This document shows positions 21,515-33,138 of a DNA stretch of 64,000 nucleotides, piece by piece. A program made the translations under genes and the position numbers. Origin of the DNA: Deroplatys truncata. Its lineage: Eukaryota > Arthropoda > Insecta > Mantodea > Mantidae. Positions within the stretch are counted from its first letter, which is position 1. The number at the start of each line of letters is the position of its first letter. The notes under the pieces were generated by a model. It was not told the origin of the DNA. It was given only the letters and a program-made list of their open reading frames with translations, and made no database searches. The stretch is from assembly GCA_030765065.1 (NCBI GenBank), contig CM060983.1:47180067-47244066 (forward strand), in the 5' to 3' direction.

Positions 21515-22480
21515 TAAGGCAGCATTTTTAACACTTAAATGATTTCAGTCCAATTATGTAATATGTAAATTCAATAACAGTCCACCTTGAAGCGATATGT
21601 GTATGTAATCATTTTTAAAATGTATATAACAGTCATTGCATATGCTTATGTTATTGTAAACATGTTTAATAATGTTGTGTGAATGCATTACGTAATTTAA
21701 TAATGTAGGAGCTGTGAGAATAATAAGTCAAAAGTTGCTAACAATGAGGTAACAATGAGGTAACCTTGAGGCAATAATGAGTTTGAGAGTTTAGCAATAC
21801 TACTTCTGATTCTTGGAAGCAGTAATGTAATTTTAGTGACAGTTTATAAAATAGCCAATCGATAACCAGAAGAAGCTTTAGTTAAATGAAGGTATTCTAT
21901 TGGAGTAGTATTAGACAATCAGAAACTAAAAAGGAGAAAATTTTACAAATTTAGAGTTCAGTTGCCTACAGACAGTGATTGTAACCGGATGCGTGATGCG
22001 TCCTCGCGAGATTTTATACGTATTTCCGTGTGAGACGAAAATAGTTTACGTATTAAAAAGTACAAGTATTTAATAAAAAGAATCTCACAGCTCTCTATCA
22101 GTGAAGTGTTATATAAATCGTATCAAGCATTAATAAAAGGAGTGAAGTAAATTTATAATCTTTGTAAGTCTACATTCTTGTCGCACCACAACCCTGCTAA
22201 GAGAAACGTGTCTCTTAAATAAATACTAACGCAGCCGATGCAAACATAAATATTTAATACTTAAAGAAACAGTCAAATTACAAACTTAATATTTTTTAAA
22301 CTTGGGGCAAAGGCCACCTGAAGGTGCATTTGGGGGGAAGGCTAATGGAAACTGTTTACTATACGTGCTGTTGCAACTACTACAAGTTCGGCTCCCCAGC
22401 AGTTGAAATATAATACAAGTCCTTCAATGCAAACCTTCTTCAAATTGGCGCCCATACGTGGAAACAATAAATACTTCTTC
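21515..22480 (+). mobile_element. Family C element, copy C2, nested in B
   Basis: This 966-bp copy is flanked by ATGCT (21510-21514) and ATGGT (22481-22485), a 5-bp duplication with one later change. Removing it restores the B sequence 'ctttaatatatggtatttt'. A GGCGCCCA motif lies at 22447-22454, close to the 3' end. The 5' start is TAAGGCAGC, one change from the family consensus. Confidence 0.8.
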
Positions 22481-22485
22481 ATGGT

Positions 22486-22640
22486 ATTTTAATCAAAATC
22501 GTTAAAGCCATTTTAGCAATACAAAAATTTCGAAAAATATGCTATATAAAGTGTAGTTTGGGGTGGAGAATTTTCTTGAACACCTTTTTGTCGCATCTTT
22601 GGAAGGTACTGAATCTAAATAGCAAATTTTGTATTTGTTC
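22486..22640 (+). repeat. Family B, right part
   Basis: This continues B after C2 (attttaatcaaaatcgtt to 'aaatagcaaattttg'). The 3' tip is missing. Confidence 0.65.
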
Positions 22641-22850
22641 TAATTGTAAGTTTCCATTTAAAAAAAATTAAATTGATCCTAAAATGTCCATCATAACGTC
22701 CCCCAAATAAAACACGAATAATAACATTTACTTTCCCGCATAATGTCAAGGAACTTTTATTTGTTTCTACAAGATATGGAGATATTGTACAGTCTCAACT
22801 TAAATGGCCCACCTTGTATGTATATACATGCATAGGAACATAAAAACTTT
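22641..22850. other. Unassigned interval
   Basis: AT-rich sequence. 'acttaaatggcccaccttgta' near 22795 resembles the end of some Tc1/mariner elements, but no partner end is visible. Confidence 0.35.
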
Positions 22851-23222
22851 GATGCGATACGTTTATATGAGTTTCTCTACCCTCTATCGCTTGTTAGTGG
22901 GTATACAAGTTATACTTAAGCTTATTTTTGCATCTAATCCAAATAAACCTATGCAGAAATATCTACATTAGACATTTCGTTACAGATACAAAGAGAATAG
23001 CGATAGTCAAACGTTTAAGAACTGGACGTTAAATGCTGGCCTTAAAATTCCATACTGTTTCCATGCAATCGCGAGAAACAACTCAATACTGAATGGACTT
23101 TTAGAGAATGACTAAGAAATGAAAAACTCGAACCTTTAATAACGGATATCTCGGAAACGGCTGATACCACACAAAAAAAGCTAATTGAAGTATATTATGT
23201 GTTTTAAAAGATTTACATTTTT
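22851..23222 (+). mobile_element. Family B, left part, split by A
   Basis: This B 5' half (gatgcgatacgtttatatgag to gatttacattttt) is interrupted in a T run by an A copy. The 20 bp just upstream (catgcataggaacataaaaa) recur before the B copy at 36013. Confidence 0.75.
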
Positions 23223-24162
23223 ACTTTCTCTACTACGTATAGTAAGTAGGGGAAGTATTGTATTCCACCCAAAACTTCCATACCGAGATTTCACCACAAA
23301 TATATGCTTTGAGACCCCTGAATACAAAAAAAAGAATTTTTGGAAACATGTCCGTGTGTGTGTGTCTGTGAACAGCATAATTCAGAAACGAACAGTTGGA
23401 TAAACACCAAACTTGGTATTTAGGTTCAGTATCTTCCAGAGATGCGACACGAAGGTTTTCAAGAAAATCCCCCCACGCCAGATTACCCTTTACATGGAAC
23501 ATTTTTCGAAAATCTGAATTTTCTCAAAAATGGCTCTAACGATTTTGATTAAATTATCATATGTTTAAGATTTTTCATGACAAATAAAATGTATATCTTG
23601 AATTTTCTGGGAATGTCTCCAAAAGTATTCTTCATTGTGAACGACTTTTGCATAACTAGTAAACCATAAGATAGACAAATTTTTACTACACAACAAATGT
23701 AGATCGTGTTAAAATACACGATTTATGTCATATACTTTTTTTGTTGAGTGAACCATTTTCGAGATATTGTTTGTTATTCCCTTAAATTTTTCGATACTAT
23801 TTTCTCAAATGGGAATTCGTTATTAGTTTTTTTGTCTTGGATATGCAAAGAGTATTAATCTGTGGCAAAGAGAATGGTGCTCCACATAGCAACCAGCTAT
23901 TAAGAGATATGTCTATGCTTAAAGGATACTATATTTCTATGTTGCTCTTGCAAATACAAAACATGGGGAACATAGTAGGCCTTAAGCGATAGTCAAATAT
24001 TTTTAGAACTGGTCACTATGTGTAAAATGTAATTCTCTTTACATGTAAAAAGATCGTTTCTGCAGATGTTTATCTGGATTAATATGAAATAGATGGAAAA
24101 TAAGAGTTTGTAATAATAGTTTTACAAGAGTAGAGAAAGTCATGTGAGTGTAACACATCAGA
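23223..24162 (-). mobile_element. Family A repeat, full length, nested in B
   Basis: This complete A copy (ACTTTCTCTACTACG to ACACATCAGA) lies in the B run 'acattttttgtgtagtacg'. Five T's precede it and six follow. The ancestral run has about six, so five extra T's could be a 5-bp duplication or the element's own ends. Confidence 0.82.
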
Positions 24163-24577
24163 TTTTTTGTGTAGTACGTCTTCGTCTATCGCTTAACGTT
24201 TACCAGTTATACAAGATTATATAAAAGTCCTTCCGACTGAAGACTTAACAAGCTATACCCAGAAAATTTATGATAGAATTCTACTTTTTATGTAAATGTC
24301 TTTAATATCTGGTATTTCAATCAAAATCGTTAGAACCATTTTTAGGAATACAAAAATTTCGTAAAGTATGGTTTGGAGTGGGGGATTTTGTTGAAAACTC
24401 TTTTTGTCGTATCTTTGGAAATTTGATATTTATCCTACTTTTAGTTTTTGAGTTGTGCTGTTCACACACACAGAATTTTTTCTAATGGGCCTCAAAACAT
24501 GTATTTCTGGTAAAATCTCGAATATTTGGTGAAAAGTAGAACCTTCACTACCTTCTATGCACGCGGTAGAGAAAGTA
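24163..24577 (+). mobile_element. Family B, right part
   Basis: This continues B (tgtgtagtacgtcttcgtc) to the 3' tip (cacgcggtagagaaagt). The 5' and 3' halves together make one B element. Confidence 0.75.
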
Positions 24578-25124
24578 AATATGGTGAAACAAATAGTAAA
24601 ATACAAATCAGAAGGAGAACGAGAAATAGGAGTGCCAAGGAAGAGAGGCTGCAAGTCTAATCCTTGATAGTGAAGAACACCGATGCATTTTCCCTACATA
24701 TATTTTACTCCATTACAGAACATTGTGTAGGCTGTACAGAGATGCCGCGGGCTCTAAAAGAAAAATTGCAAGACATTTTCTTCGCGGGATAATAGAAACT
24801 TGGTATGTATGTCTTTAAGACAGAGGAAAAGTTTCTCTTCCTCTTAACAGGCCATTATCTCCCCTTACTGCTGTATTCTGCGGTGAGGGATTTTGTTGTG
24901 AAAACCTTCCTTCCTTCCTCCTTCCCTATGCAGGTAGTTGTTTTCCCACAAGAACTCTGCAACACATCTCCCACAGGAAAGTTTCAAAACATATCTATTT
25001 CCTTTTATATTAGCTACATCATTCTGCTGTTTTGACGTGGTAAGATCTGGAAACATTATTTTACATACTATTCATTTTTGCTTATTCCCTCGTGGAAAAA
25101 GTTATAACTCCCCTTTGTGTATTT
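24578..25124. other. Unassigned interval
   Basis: I recognise no repeat. A 76-codon hydrophobic frame (24805-25035, +) and a frame on the other strand overlap and have no known domain. Confidence 0.35.
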
Positions 25125-25530
25125 TACCCCCTCTACCACGTACATAGTAACTAGAGAAGGTATTGCATTCCACCTAAAACACTATACCGGGATTTCACCG
25201 GAAATACGTATTTTCAAGTTCCCTGAATCCAAATAAAGCACTCTTAGAAAAATTTCCTGTGTGTCTGTGAACAGAATATCTCAAAACCGAAAAGGCGTAT
25301 AAATACTAAACTTGGTATTTAGGTTCACTATCTTTAAATATTGTGACACGAAGATTTTCAAGAAAAACCATCCACTCAAAGCTATATTAGAGATGGCAAA
25401 TGATGGCATGGCAAATAAAATGTATATCTTGTATTTTCTGGGAATAGCCTTTGAAGTCCTCTTCATTTGGAAGTAATTTTGTACAATCTTGTATAATTGA
25501 TAAACGTTATGCGATAGACTACACAAAAAA
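25125..25530 (-). mobile_element. Family B, left part, split by A
   Basis: A minus-strand B copy runs from the 3' tip (ccctctaccacgtacatag) to 'actacacaaaaaa', where A enters. Confidence 0.75.
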
Positions 25531-26315
25531 TCTGATACATTGCACTCACATGACTTTTTCTACTCTTGTATAAAATATTTTTACAGACGCTTATTCTCCA
25601 TATGCTTCATGTTAATCGAGATGTTAATCTTATTGCTAATTTTCTTGTAGATGCAAGGGGAATATGGTAGGCCTTAAGCGATAGTCAAATATTTTAAGAG
25701 CTGGTTGCTATGTGGAGCATTCCATTCTCTTTGCATGTCCAGGACATAAAAAACGAATAATGAATTCCCATCTATGTTGAAAAATTCAAGCAAATAAGAA
25801 ATATCTCGGAAATGTTTCACTTCACAAAAAAAATGTTTGTGCCATAAAGTGTGTATTTAACGACATCTACATTTTTTGTGATAAAATATTGTCTATCTCT
25901 TACGGTTGACCAGTTACGCAAAAGTCATTCAGAATGAAGAGGGCTTTTGGGGACATTCTAGAAATCAAGATATACTTTTTTCCGTAAAATATGTTTAAAG
26001 TATGATATTTTAATCAAAATCCTTTGAGCCATATTTGAGAAAATCAAAGGTTTAGAAAAATGTTCCATGTAAAGGTTACTCTGGGGTGGGGGATTTTCTT
26101 GAAAATCTTCTGTCGAATTCTTGGAGACGCCAAACTCAAATACCAAGTTCGATATTTATCGACTTTTCGTTTTTGAGTTGTGCTGTTCATGGACATGTTT
26201 CCAAAAATGATTTATTTGGATTTATCTCAAAATACGTATTTCTGGTGAAATCTCGGTATCGAATTTTTGGATGGAATGCAATACTTTACTGATTACTATA
26301 CGTGATAGAGAATGT
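25531..26315 (+). mobile_element. Family A repeat, full length, nested in B
   Basis: This A copy runs from TCTGATACATTGCACTCACA to TGATAGAGAATGT. It sits in the same B A/T run (acacaaaaaatgtagatc) hit by the A copy at 23223, but in the opposite orientation relative to B. It is slightly short because of small internal deletions. Confidence 0.8.
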
Positions 26316-26624
26316 AAAAATGTAGATCTCTTTAAAACACACAATTTATTTTAAAATAAGTTTTTTGTAGCATAAGCCATTTTTGAGATGTCCATTAATA
26401 AAGATTCAAATTGTTCATTTCTGGTTATTCTTTTAAAGTCCTGTCAACATTCAGTTGTTTCTCGCGATGTCATGGAAACAGTATGGAATTTTAAGGCCAG
26501 CATATAGCGTCCAGTTCTTAAACATTTGAATATCGCTGTTCTCTTTGTATCTATAACGAAATGTGTAATGTAGCTATTTCTGCAAAGGTTTATTTGGATT
26601 AAATGGAATAGATATAGTAATCAT
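26316..26624 (-). mobile_element. Family B, right part
   Basis: This continues the B copy from 'aaaaatgtagatctc' to 'tttggattaaatgga'. The 5' terminus is lost. Confidence 0.7.
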
Positions 26625-27245
26625 ATTCCAGATAAACATTTAGAAAATTAGTTTTATTTAAACATTTCGTTGTAGGTACATGTAGGAATAGAGGAAAACC
26701 AAGCGATTTTATAAAGGGAGTCGCTATATAGTAGCCTTGAAATTTCATTATCTTTCCATAACATCGCGGGAAGCACCTGAATAGCAACAGTACTTCTATA
26801 AACGGAAAGTATTTAAAAATTCATACCTGGGCAATGGCTGATGGTATAAAAGTTTTGAAAATAATTGTGTTTTAAATACATTTACATTTGTACATAGATA
26901 GTATGTTTTTGTTTAACTCTTAGGGTTTAACCGTTATGCAACCGAATGAAATATTTCTAGAGGAACTTGTGAGAAAACGCAAAATATCTAAACATTTCCC
27001 ATTTAAGGGTATTTGGGAACGGTAGAATGGTCTTTAAAATCTTTGTCACATATTTGGAAGAAGGTAGAGTTGGATGGCAAATGTGATATTTAACCTAATT
27101 TTCGTTTTTGAGTTCAAAGGCAGTTTACACTCTACAAACGCCCTGTTTTGGAGAGGGGAGTTCACGGACTCGCAAAACGTGTACTTACGTGAAATATCGA
27201 TATCAGATGTTTGGTTGGAATGCAATAAGTAGTAGAGAATGTAAA
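26625..27245 (+). repeat. Diverged family B copy
   Basis: This is an old copy with recognisable block order ('tttccataacatcgcgg', 'tttaaccgttatgcaac', 'agtagtagagaatgt') but many substitutions. It helps to show that B has a wide age range. Confidence 0.55.
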
Positions 27246-27329
27246 AATTGGTTACATTGAAGCACCCTGTGTTTTATGTTTCCTGTTTCATTACCTTAAA
27301 GATAAAAATCGTGCCTTAAATCTGAAATG

Positions 27330-28134
27330 ATTCTTTTCTACTTTTACTACCACGTACATAGTAGATAGAGAAGGATTGTGTTCCACCCAAAAATTGCATC
27401 CCCTGAATTGAGAAAAACGCATTTTCAGAAATGTTGTATAAATACCAAACTTGGTATTTATGTTTATTACCTTCCATAGATACGACACAAAGATTTTCAA
27501 GGATGTCGCCACATCCCAAACTACCCTTTGTATGGAAATTTTAGCTTCTCGAAATTTCTTATATAACAAAATAGCTGTAACGATTTTTATTAAAATGCCA
27601 TACATTACCATACATGTTTACGTGACAAATAAAATGTGTATCCTGAATTTACTGAAAATAGCTGTGAAATCCTCTTCATTCGGAAGGAATGTTTTATAAT
27701 TTTGTGTAACTGGTAAAGTTAAGGGATAGACGAAAACGTACTGCATACAAATTGTAGTTCTTTTTAAAAACACAATTTATTTCGAATAAATTTTTTGTAG
27801 CATCAACCATTTCTGAGATATCCCTTATTAATGGTCCAAATAGTTCAATACTTAAGCTATTCCTTTCAAGTCCTGTCGATTATAAGTTGTTTCTCGCAGA
27901 AGGAGTATGGAATTTTAAGGCCAGTTATAGCGTCTAGTTCTAAAACTTTTGACAATGATTATTCCCTTTGTATCTATGACGAAATGTATAATGTAATTAT
28001 TTTATAATTATTGGTAGGTTTATCTCGGTTAAAATGAAGTATATAGGAAAATAAACGTTCATAAGAATAATTTGTATACCAGTAATAAGCGATAGAGTTA
28101 GAGAAAGCCGTGAGAATGTAACACATGAGATTTT
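27330..28134 (-). mobile_element. Family B repeat, full length
   Basis: It runs from 'acttttactaccacg' to 'gtaacacatgagattttt'. The segment around the microsatellite is deleted. Confidence 0.75.
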
Positions 28135-28135
28135 T

Positions 28136-28578
28136 CAAGGGTAGTTTCCGTTTCGGAAAGGAAGCCCCGAAGCCCCTATAGCCCTTAACTCAGCATAATT
28201 TAAAGAAGATATACCTACCCATAATTGCTTCACTGTGTATCACAGAGTTGAAATAGCATTGTGTTACCACAAGTGAAGGAACGGAAGGTCGCTTGAAACG
28301 TCGGCATGCAGTTGAGCAGTCTAGTCGATCTACTTTAAAAGGAGTATTCAGTCTGCACGTAGAAGCTCAAGTACGATAAGAATCTCGCCGTAAGGCTCGG
28401 CGAACAGAAACTCTTGAATAAATACGTGCTTTTATTACATTTCCGTATAAAGGGAATTGGCTACAGCGAACAAGCTAAAGAATTCCGATAAAATTATTGG
28501 CCTAGGGCAAGCAATTTGTTTGACATGTTATATGTCATTACTTCACGTTACGGGTCGCAAAACAGCAATTTAATGGGA
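28136..28578. other. Unassigned interval
   Basis: This differs from the repeats in the window and has a slightly richer base composition. No open frame of note and no RNA gene recognised. Confidence 0.35.
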
Positions 28579-28583
28579 AAATC

Positions 28584-29303
28584 TGATGTGTTGCATTCAC
28601 ATGACTTTGTCTACCCTCTATCGTTTATTAGTGACTATACCAACTATTCTTAATAAAGCTTATTTTTATATCTACTATGTTTTAATCCAAACAGACCTTT
28701 GCAGAAATAGCTACATTACACTTTTCGTTATAGATACAAAGAGAACAGCGATAGTCAAATGTTTAAGAACTGGATGCTATACGCTGGCCTTAAAATTCCA
28801 TACTGTTTCCATGCAATCGCGAGAAACAACTGAATGTAGACATTACTTTAAGGGAATGACCAAGAAATGAACAATTCGAATAACGGATATCTCAGAAATG
28901 GCTTATGCCACAAAAAAATTCAAATAAATTGTGTGTTTTAAAGAGATTGCATTTTTTGTGAAGTACGTTTTCGTTTATCGCTTAAGGTTTACCAGTTGTT
29001 CAAGATTACACAAACTTTCTTCCGAATAAAGAAGGCTTCACAGGATATTCCCAGAAAATTCACGATAAACATCTATTTGCATGTAAATATCTTTAATTTA
29101 TGGTACTTTAATCAAAATCGTTAGTTATTTTTAGAACATCAAAATTTTCGAAAATTGTTCCATGATAAGCGTAGTGGGGGTGGGGAGATTTTCTGAAAAA
29201 TCTTTGTGTTGCATCACTGAAACATCCTGAACTTAAATACCAAGTTTGATACTTATCCGACTTTTCGTTTTTGAATTATGCTGTTAACAGACACCCACCC
29301 ACC

Positions 29304-29357
<54 letters not shown>

Positions 29358-29487
29358 ACCTTCTTCTAAAAACTTTTTTTTTATTCAGGGGCCTCGAAAC
29401 GTATATTTCTGATGAAATAAAGACATCGAGCTTTTGGGTGGAATACAATATTTCCCCTACTTACTAACGTAGTAGAGAAAGTAAAGA
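28584..29487 (+). mobile_element. Family B repeat, full length, expanded microsatellite
   Basis: It runs from TCTGATGTGTTGCATTCACA to 'aacgtagtagagaaagt'. At the usual microsatellite position it holds a (CCCA)n block followed by a long CA run (about 29293-29356). Confidence 0.8.
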
Positions 29488-30084
29488 CGAATAACGAATT
29501 CCAGTTTGAGATAAAGTATAAGCCAATATTGGAAAATTCAAACAAATAACAAGGAATATCTCGAAAATGGTACATAATATAAATTGCGTGTTGTAACGAG
29601 ATTTACATTTTTTGTGTACAAAAATTTTGTCACTCTCTTACGGTTTACCATTTATACAGAAGTCATTCAGAATGAAGAGGACTTTTGGGGACATTGCCAG
29701 AAAATTGAAGATATACATTTCATTTGCCATGAAAATATGTTAAACATATCATACTTAGATCAAATACGATTGGATCATTTTTGAGAATATAAAAAATTTC
29801 GTAAACTGTTTCGTGTGAAGGGTAGTCTGGGGGGATTTTCTTGAAAATGTTTGTATCACATCTTTGAAAGAAACTGAAACTAAGTACCATGTTTGGTGTT
29901 TATCCCACTTTTCGCTTTTGAGATATGCTGTTCACACACGTACGCAAAGGACCTTCTTCTAAAAATCTTTTTTTTTATTCGGGGGGCCTCAAAACATATA
30001 CTTCAGGTGAAATATTAACACAGAGTTTTTGGGTGGAATTCAATACTTCTCCCACTCACAATACGTAGTAGAGAAAGTAAAAAC
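29488..30084 (+). mobile_element. Family A 3' segment, tandem unit 1
   Basis: An A copy lacking its first ~240 bp starts at 'acgaataacgaattcc', directly after a GAGAAAGTAAA tip, and ends in its own tip. Confidence 0.7.
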
Positions 30085-30692
30085 GAACAACGAATTCCTA
30101 TTTGAGAAAGAGTATAAGTATTGGAAAATTCAAACAAATAACAAGGAATATCTCGGAAATGGTTGACTCGACAAAAAATGTACGTGACATAAATTGTGTG
30201 TTGTAACAAGCTCTACACTGTTTGTAGTAAAATTTTGTCTATCTCTTACGGTTTACCAGTTATGCAAAATGCACTTGGAATGAAGAGGTCTCTTGGGGAC
30301 ATTCCCAGAAAATTCAAGATATACATTTAATTTACCATGAAAACATCTGAAGCGTATGGTATTTTAATCAAAATCGTTAGTCATTTTTGAGAAAATAAAA
30401 AAATTTGAAAAATGTTCCATGTAAAGCGTAGTTGGGTTGGGGAGATTTTCTTGAAAATCTTTGTATCACATCTTTGGAAGATACTGAACCTAAATATCAA
30501 GTTTGGTGTTTATCCGACTTTTCGTTTTTTAATTACTCTATTCAAAGACACACATGAACCTTTTTCTACAAATTATTTTTTTGGGTTCAGGGGGTCTCAA
30601 AATATGTATTTCTGGTGAAATCTCGGTATAGAATTTTTGGGTGGAATGCAGTAGATACCTTCTCTGTCTACTATGTACGTAGTAGAAAAAGT
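30085..30692 (+). mobile_element. Family A 3' segment, tandem unit 2
   Basis: This unit starts at the same A position (acgaacaacgaattcc) after the same kind of tip and ends 'tacgtagtagaaaaagt'. It therefore repeats the junction at 29488. Confidence 0.7.
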
Positions 30693-30694
30693 AA

Positions 30695-30830
30695 TAAGGT
30701 TTCGTAAGAATAATTTGTATACTCATTAATAAAACACTAGAGGGTAGTGAAGATCATGTGAATGAAACACATCAGATTTTTTGTAGCAATAGCCGTTTTG
30801 GAAGTATTAGTCGTTACATCTCGTTTTTAC
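30695..30830 (-). repeat. Family B end joined to an internal B block
   Basis: A B 5' end (agaataatttgtatactc to acacatcagatttttt) runs straight into 'gtagcaatagccgttttgg', an internal B block. The join lies in a T run. Confidence 0.6.
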
Positions 30831-30898
30831 CAGATTGATTGCCATGCACCACGTATAAAACATATTTGAAGGTGGTGTATTCTTTCTTTGCCGCATGG

Positions 30899-31182
30899 GT
30901 CGTCCTCCGTGGTGTAGTGGTTACCATACTAGCCTCTAGGTTCCGAGGTCGCGGTTTCAAATGGCAATGGATTTTTTCGGGTGTAAAAATCCTTAGCATG
31001 GCTTCTTTGTAAGGGAAGTAAAGCCGTTGGTCCCGTGTGGTAGAATTACGGCACGTAAAAAAACCTCAAGTCTGAAAAGAGGCCTGTGAACAAAATTACA
31101 GTTCTTTCACGCCCAATATAGAATAGAACGCTAAGGACCACAGCAGTTAAAGACGGTCCATAAATAAAACTCAATTTCAATT
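30899..31182 (+). mobile_element. SINE family S1, copy 2, with 12-bp target duplication
   Basis: The tRNA-like head (ctccgtggtgtagtggtta; degraded B box) and S1 body are followed by a C/A/T tail. TTTGCCGCATGG flanks it at 30887-30898 and 31183-31194. About 10 bp after the B box are deleted compared with the copy at 46449. Confidence 0.88.
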
Positions 31183-31194
31183 TTTGCCGCATGG

Positions 31195-31384
31195 TTTCAT
31201 CAATAAGAAAAAACTTACAATATGCAAGCAACTGTGTTTTTTCCTTATTGTGAATTTAGCCGAGTCCATCTTGCTTAATTTGAGAATAATTATATTCAGA
31301 AATTGTTGGTCAGTAACGTAATGTGTATAGAAGAATAACTTTTTAAGTGAAGGCTGTTATACAAAGAATTATGTGAAGCTGTAA
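31195..31384. other. Unassigned spacer
   Basis: AT-rich flank of the SINE. Nothing recognised. Confidence 0.35.
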
Positions 31385-31818
31385 TTAATTGGTAGAGAAA
31401 CTTGTATAAGTACGATATATCAGACTTTTTAAATTAAAAATTTAATAAAGTTAATAATTCTTAATTAAAATTACTAAGTAAATTGTGTTTTTTAAAGTAA
31501 TCAAAAATTTCTGTGTAGTGCGTTTTTATCTGTCTCTTAACGTTTACCAGTTATACAAAATTGCTTCCGAATGAAGACGAGTGCACAGGCTATTCCCAGA
31601 AAATGCAATATATACACTTTATTTATCATGTAAATATCTTTAATATGTGGTATTTTAATCAAAATCGTTACACAAAATCGTTAGAGAAAATAGATTTCGA
31701 AAAATATTCTATATAAAGTTTAGTTTGGGATGTTGGTACTTTTTGAAAAATCGTGTCCTCTCTTTGGAAGATACTGAACTTAAATATAACTTTGGTATTT
31801 ATCCAACTTTTCATTTTT
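31385..31818 (+). repeat. Family B fragments
   Basis: A degenerate reversed B end (gtagagaaacttgtataag) is followed by a forward B segment (aaattgtgttttttaaag to atccaacttttcattttt). It is cut by the next A copy in a T run. Confidence 0.6.
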
Positions 31819-31945
31819 ACTTTCTCTACTACGTATAGTAAGTATGGGAAGCATTGTATTCCACCCAAAAATTCAATACAGAGATTTCAACGGAAATATA
31901 TGTTTTAAGACCTCCTTAATCCAAAAAAACATTTTTGGAAACATG

Positions 31946-31976
<31 letters not shown>

Positions 31977-32686
31977 CTGTGTGTCTGTGAACAGCATAAC
32001 TCAGAAGCGAACAGTCGGATAAACACCAAACTTGGTATTTAGGTTCAGTATCGTCCAGAGATGCGACACGAAGGTTTTCAAGAAAATCTCTCCTCGCCCA
32101 GATTACCCTTTACATGGAACATTTTTTGAAAATTTTAATTTTCTCAAAAATGGCTCTAGCGATTTTGATTAAAATATCATATGTTTAAGATATTTTCATG
32201 ACAAATGAAATGTATATCTCGAATTTTCTGGAAATGTCTCCAAACATATTCTTCATTGTGAACGACTTTTGCCTAACTGGTAAACCATAAGAGATAGACA
32301 AAGTTTTACTACACAAAAAATGTAGATCGCGTTAAAATACACAACTTATGTCATATACATATATTTTTTTTTGAGTGAACCATTTTCGAGATATTGCTTG
32401 TATTCCCTTAAATTTTCCAATACTTATACTTTTTCTCAAATAGAAATTCGTTATTCATTTTTTTGTCCTGGTAATGCAAAGGGAATGGAATACGCCACAT
32501 AGCAACCAGCTATTAGAATATTTGACTATCGCTTAAAGCCTAGCAATTCCCCTTGCATCTACAAGAAAATTAGCAATAAGATTAACACCTCGATATCTCG
32601 ATTAACATGAAGCATATGGAGAATAAGCGTTTGTAAAAATAGTTTGTACAAGAGTAGAGAAAGTCATGTGAGTGTAATACATCAGA
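31819..32686 (-). mobile_element. Family A repeat, full length
   Basis: This complete copy has a GT run at about 31950-31976. The left flank is the B block 'acttttcattttt', the same block hit by the A copy at 9303. Confidence 0.8.
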
Positions 32687-32692
32687 TTTTTT

Positions 32693-33136
32693 TGTTAGCA
32701 ATTATTCTCCCAGTAGTCATGTTTGCTTCCTAGTTATTTCCGCATGCCAATGTATTCTGTGTTCACCTGTTTTGTTCATTACTTGGATACTACTTAGCGA
32801 CAGGTTGGGAAACTAAAAGCCGAATATGTAAAGAAAGACGTAAACCTGGAATGACGTAATAACATTTCAGACTTTAGTAACATCATGCATAATTGACGCG
32901 ACGCCACATGACGCGAGTATAACGTGTAGGTACTGTAATGAACTTCACACCGTGGGATTATACCCTTAAATCCTCTGGCTTAGCTGAAAATCTCTTCAAG
33001 CACGAGCTGCATTTCATAGAGTAATTATATGTTCCAGGAATTTGCCCATAATCTGATTCAGGAGAGACCATGCTACCCTAGGGGTATCAACTACCCATAA
33101 CTGTTCTTGTAGTTCTGGGAACCTTGTCCTAATATA
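32693..33136. other. Unassigned interval
   Basis: No gene or repeat recognised. Confidence 0.35.
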
Positions 33137-33138
33137 TA

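Noticed and set aside
22780..22830. Phrase 'acttaaatggcccaccttgta' as a Tc1/mariner end
   Set aside because: It resembles such ends, but no partner repeat or TA-flanked element could be found nearby.
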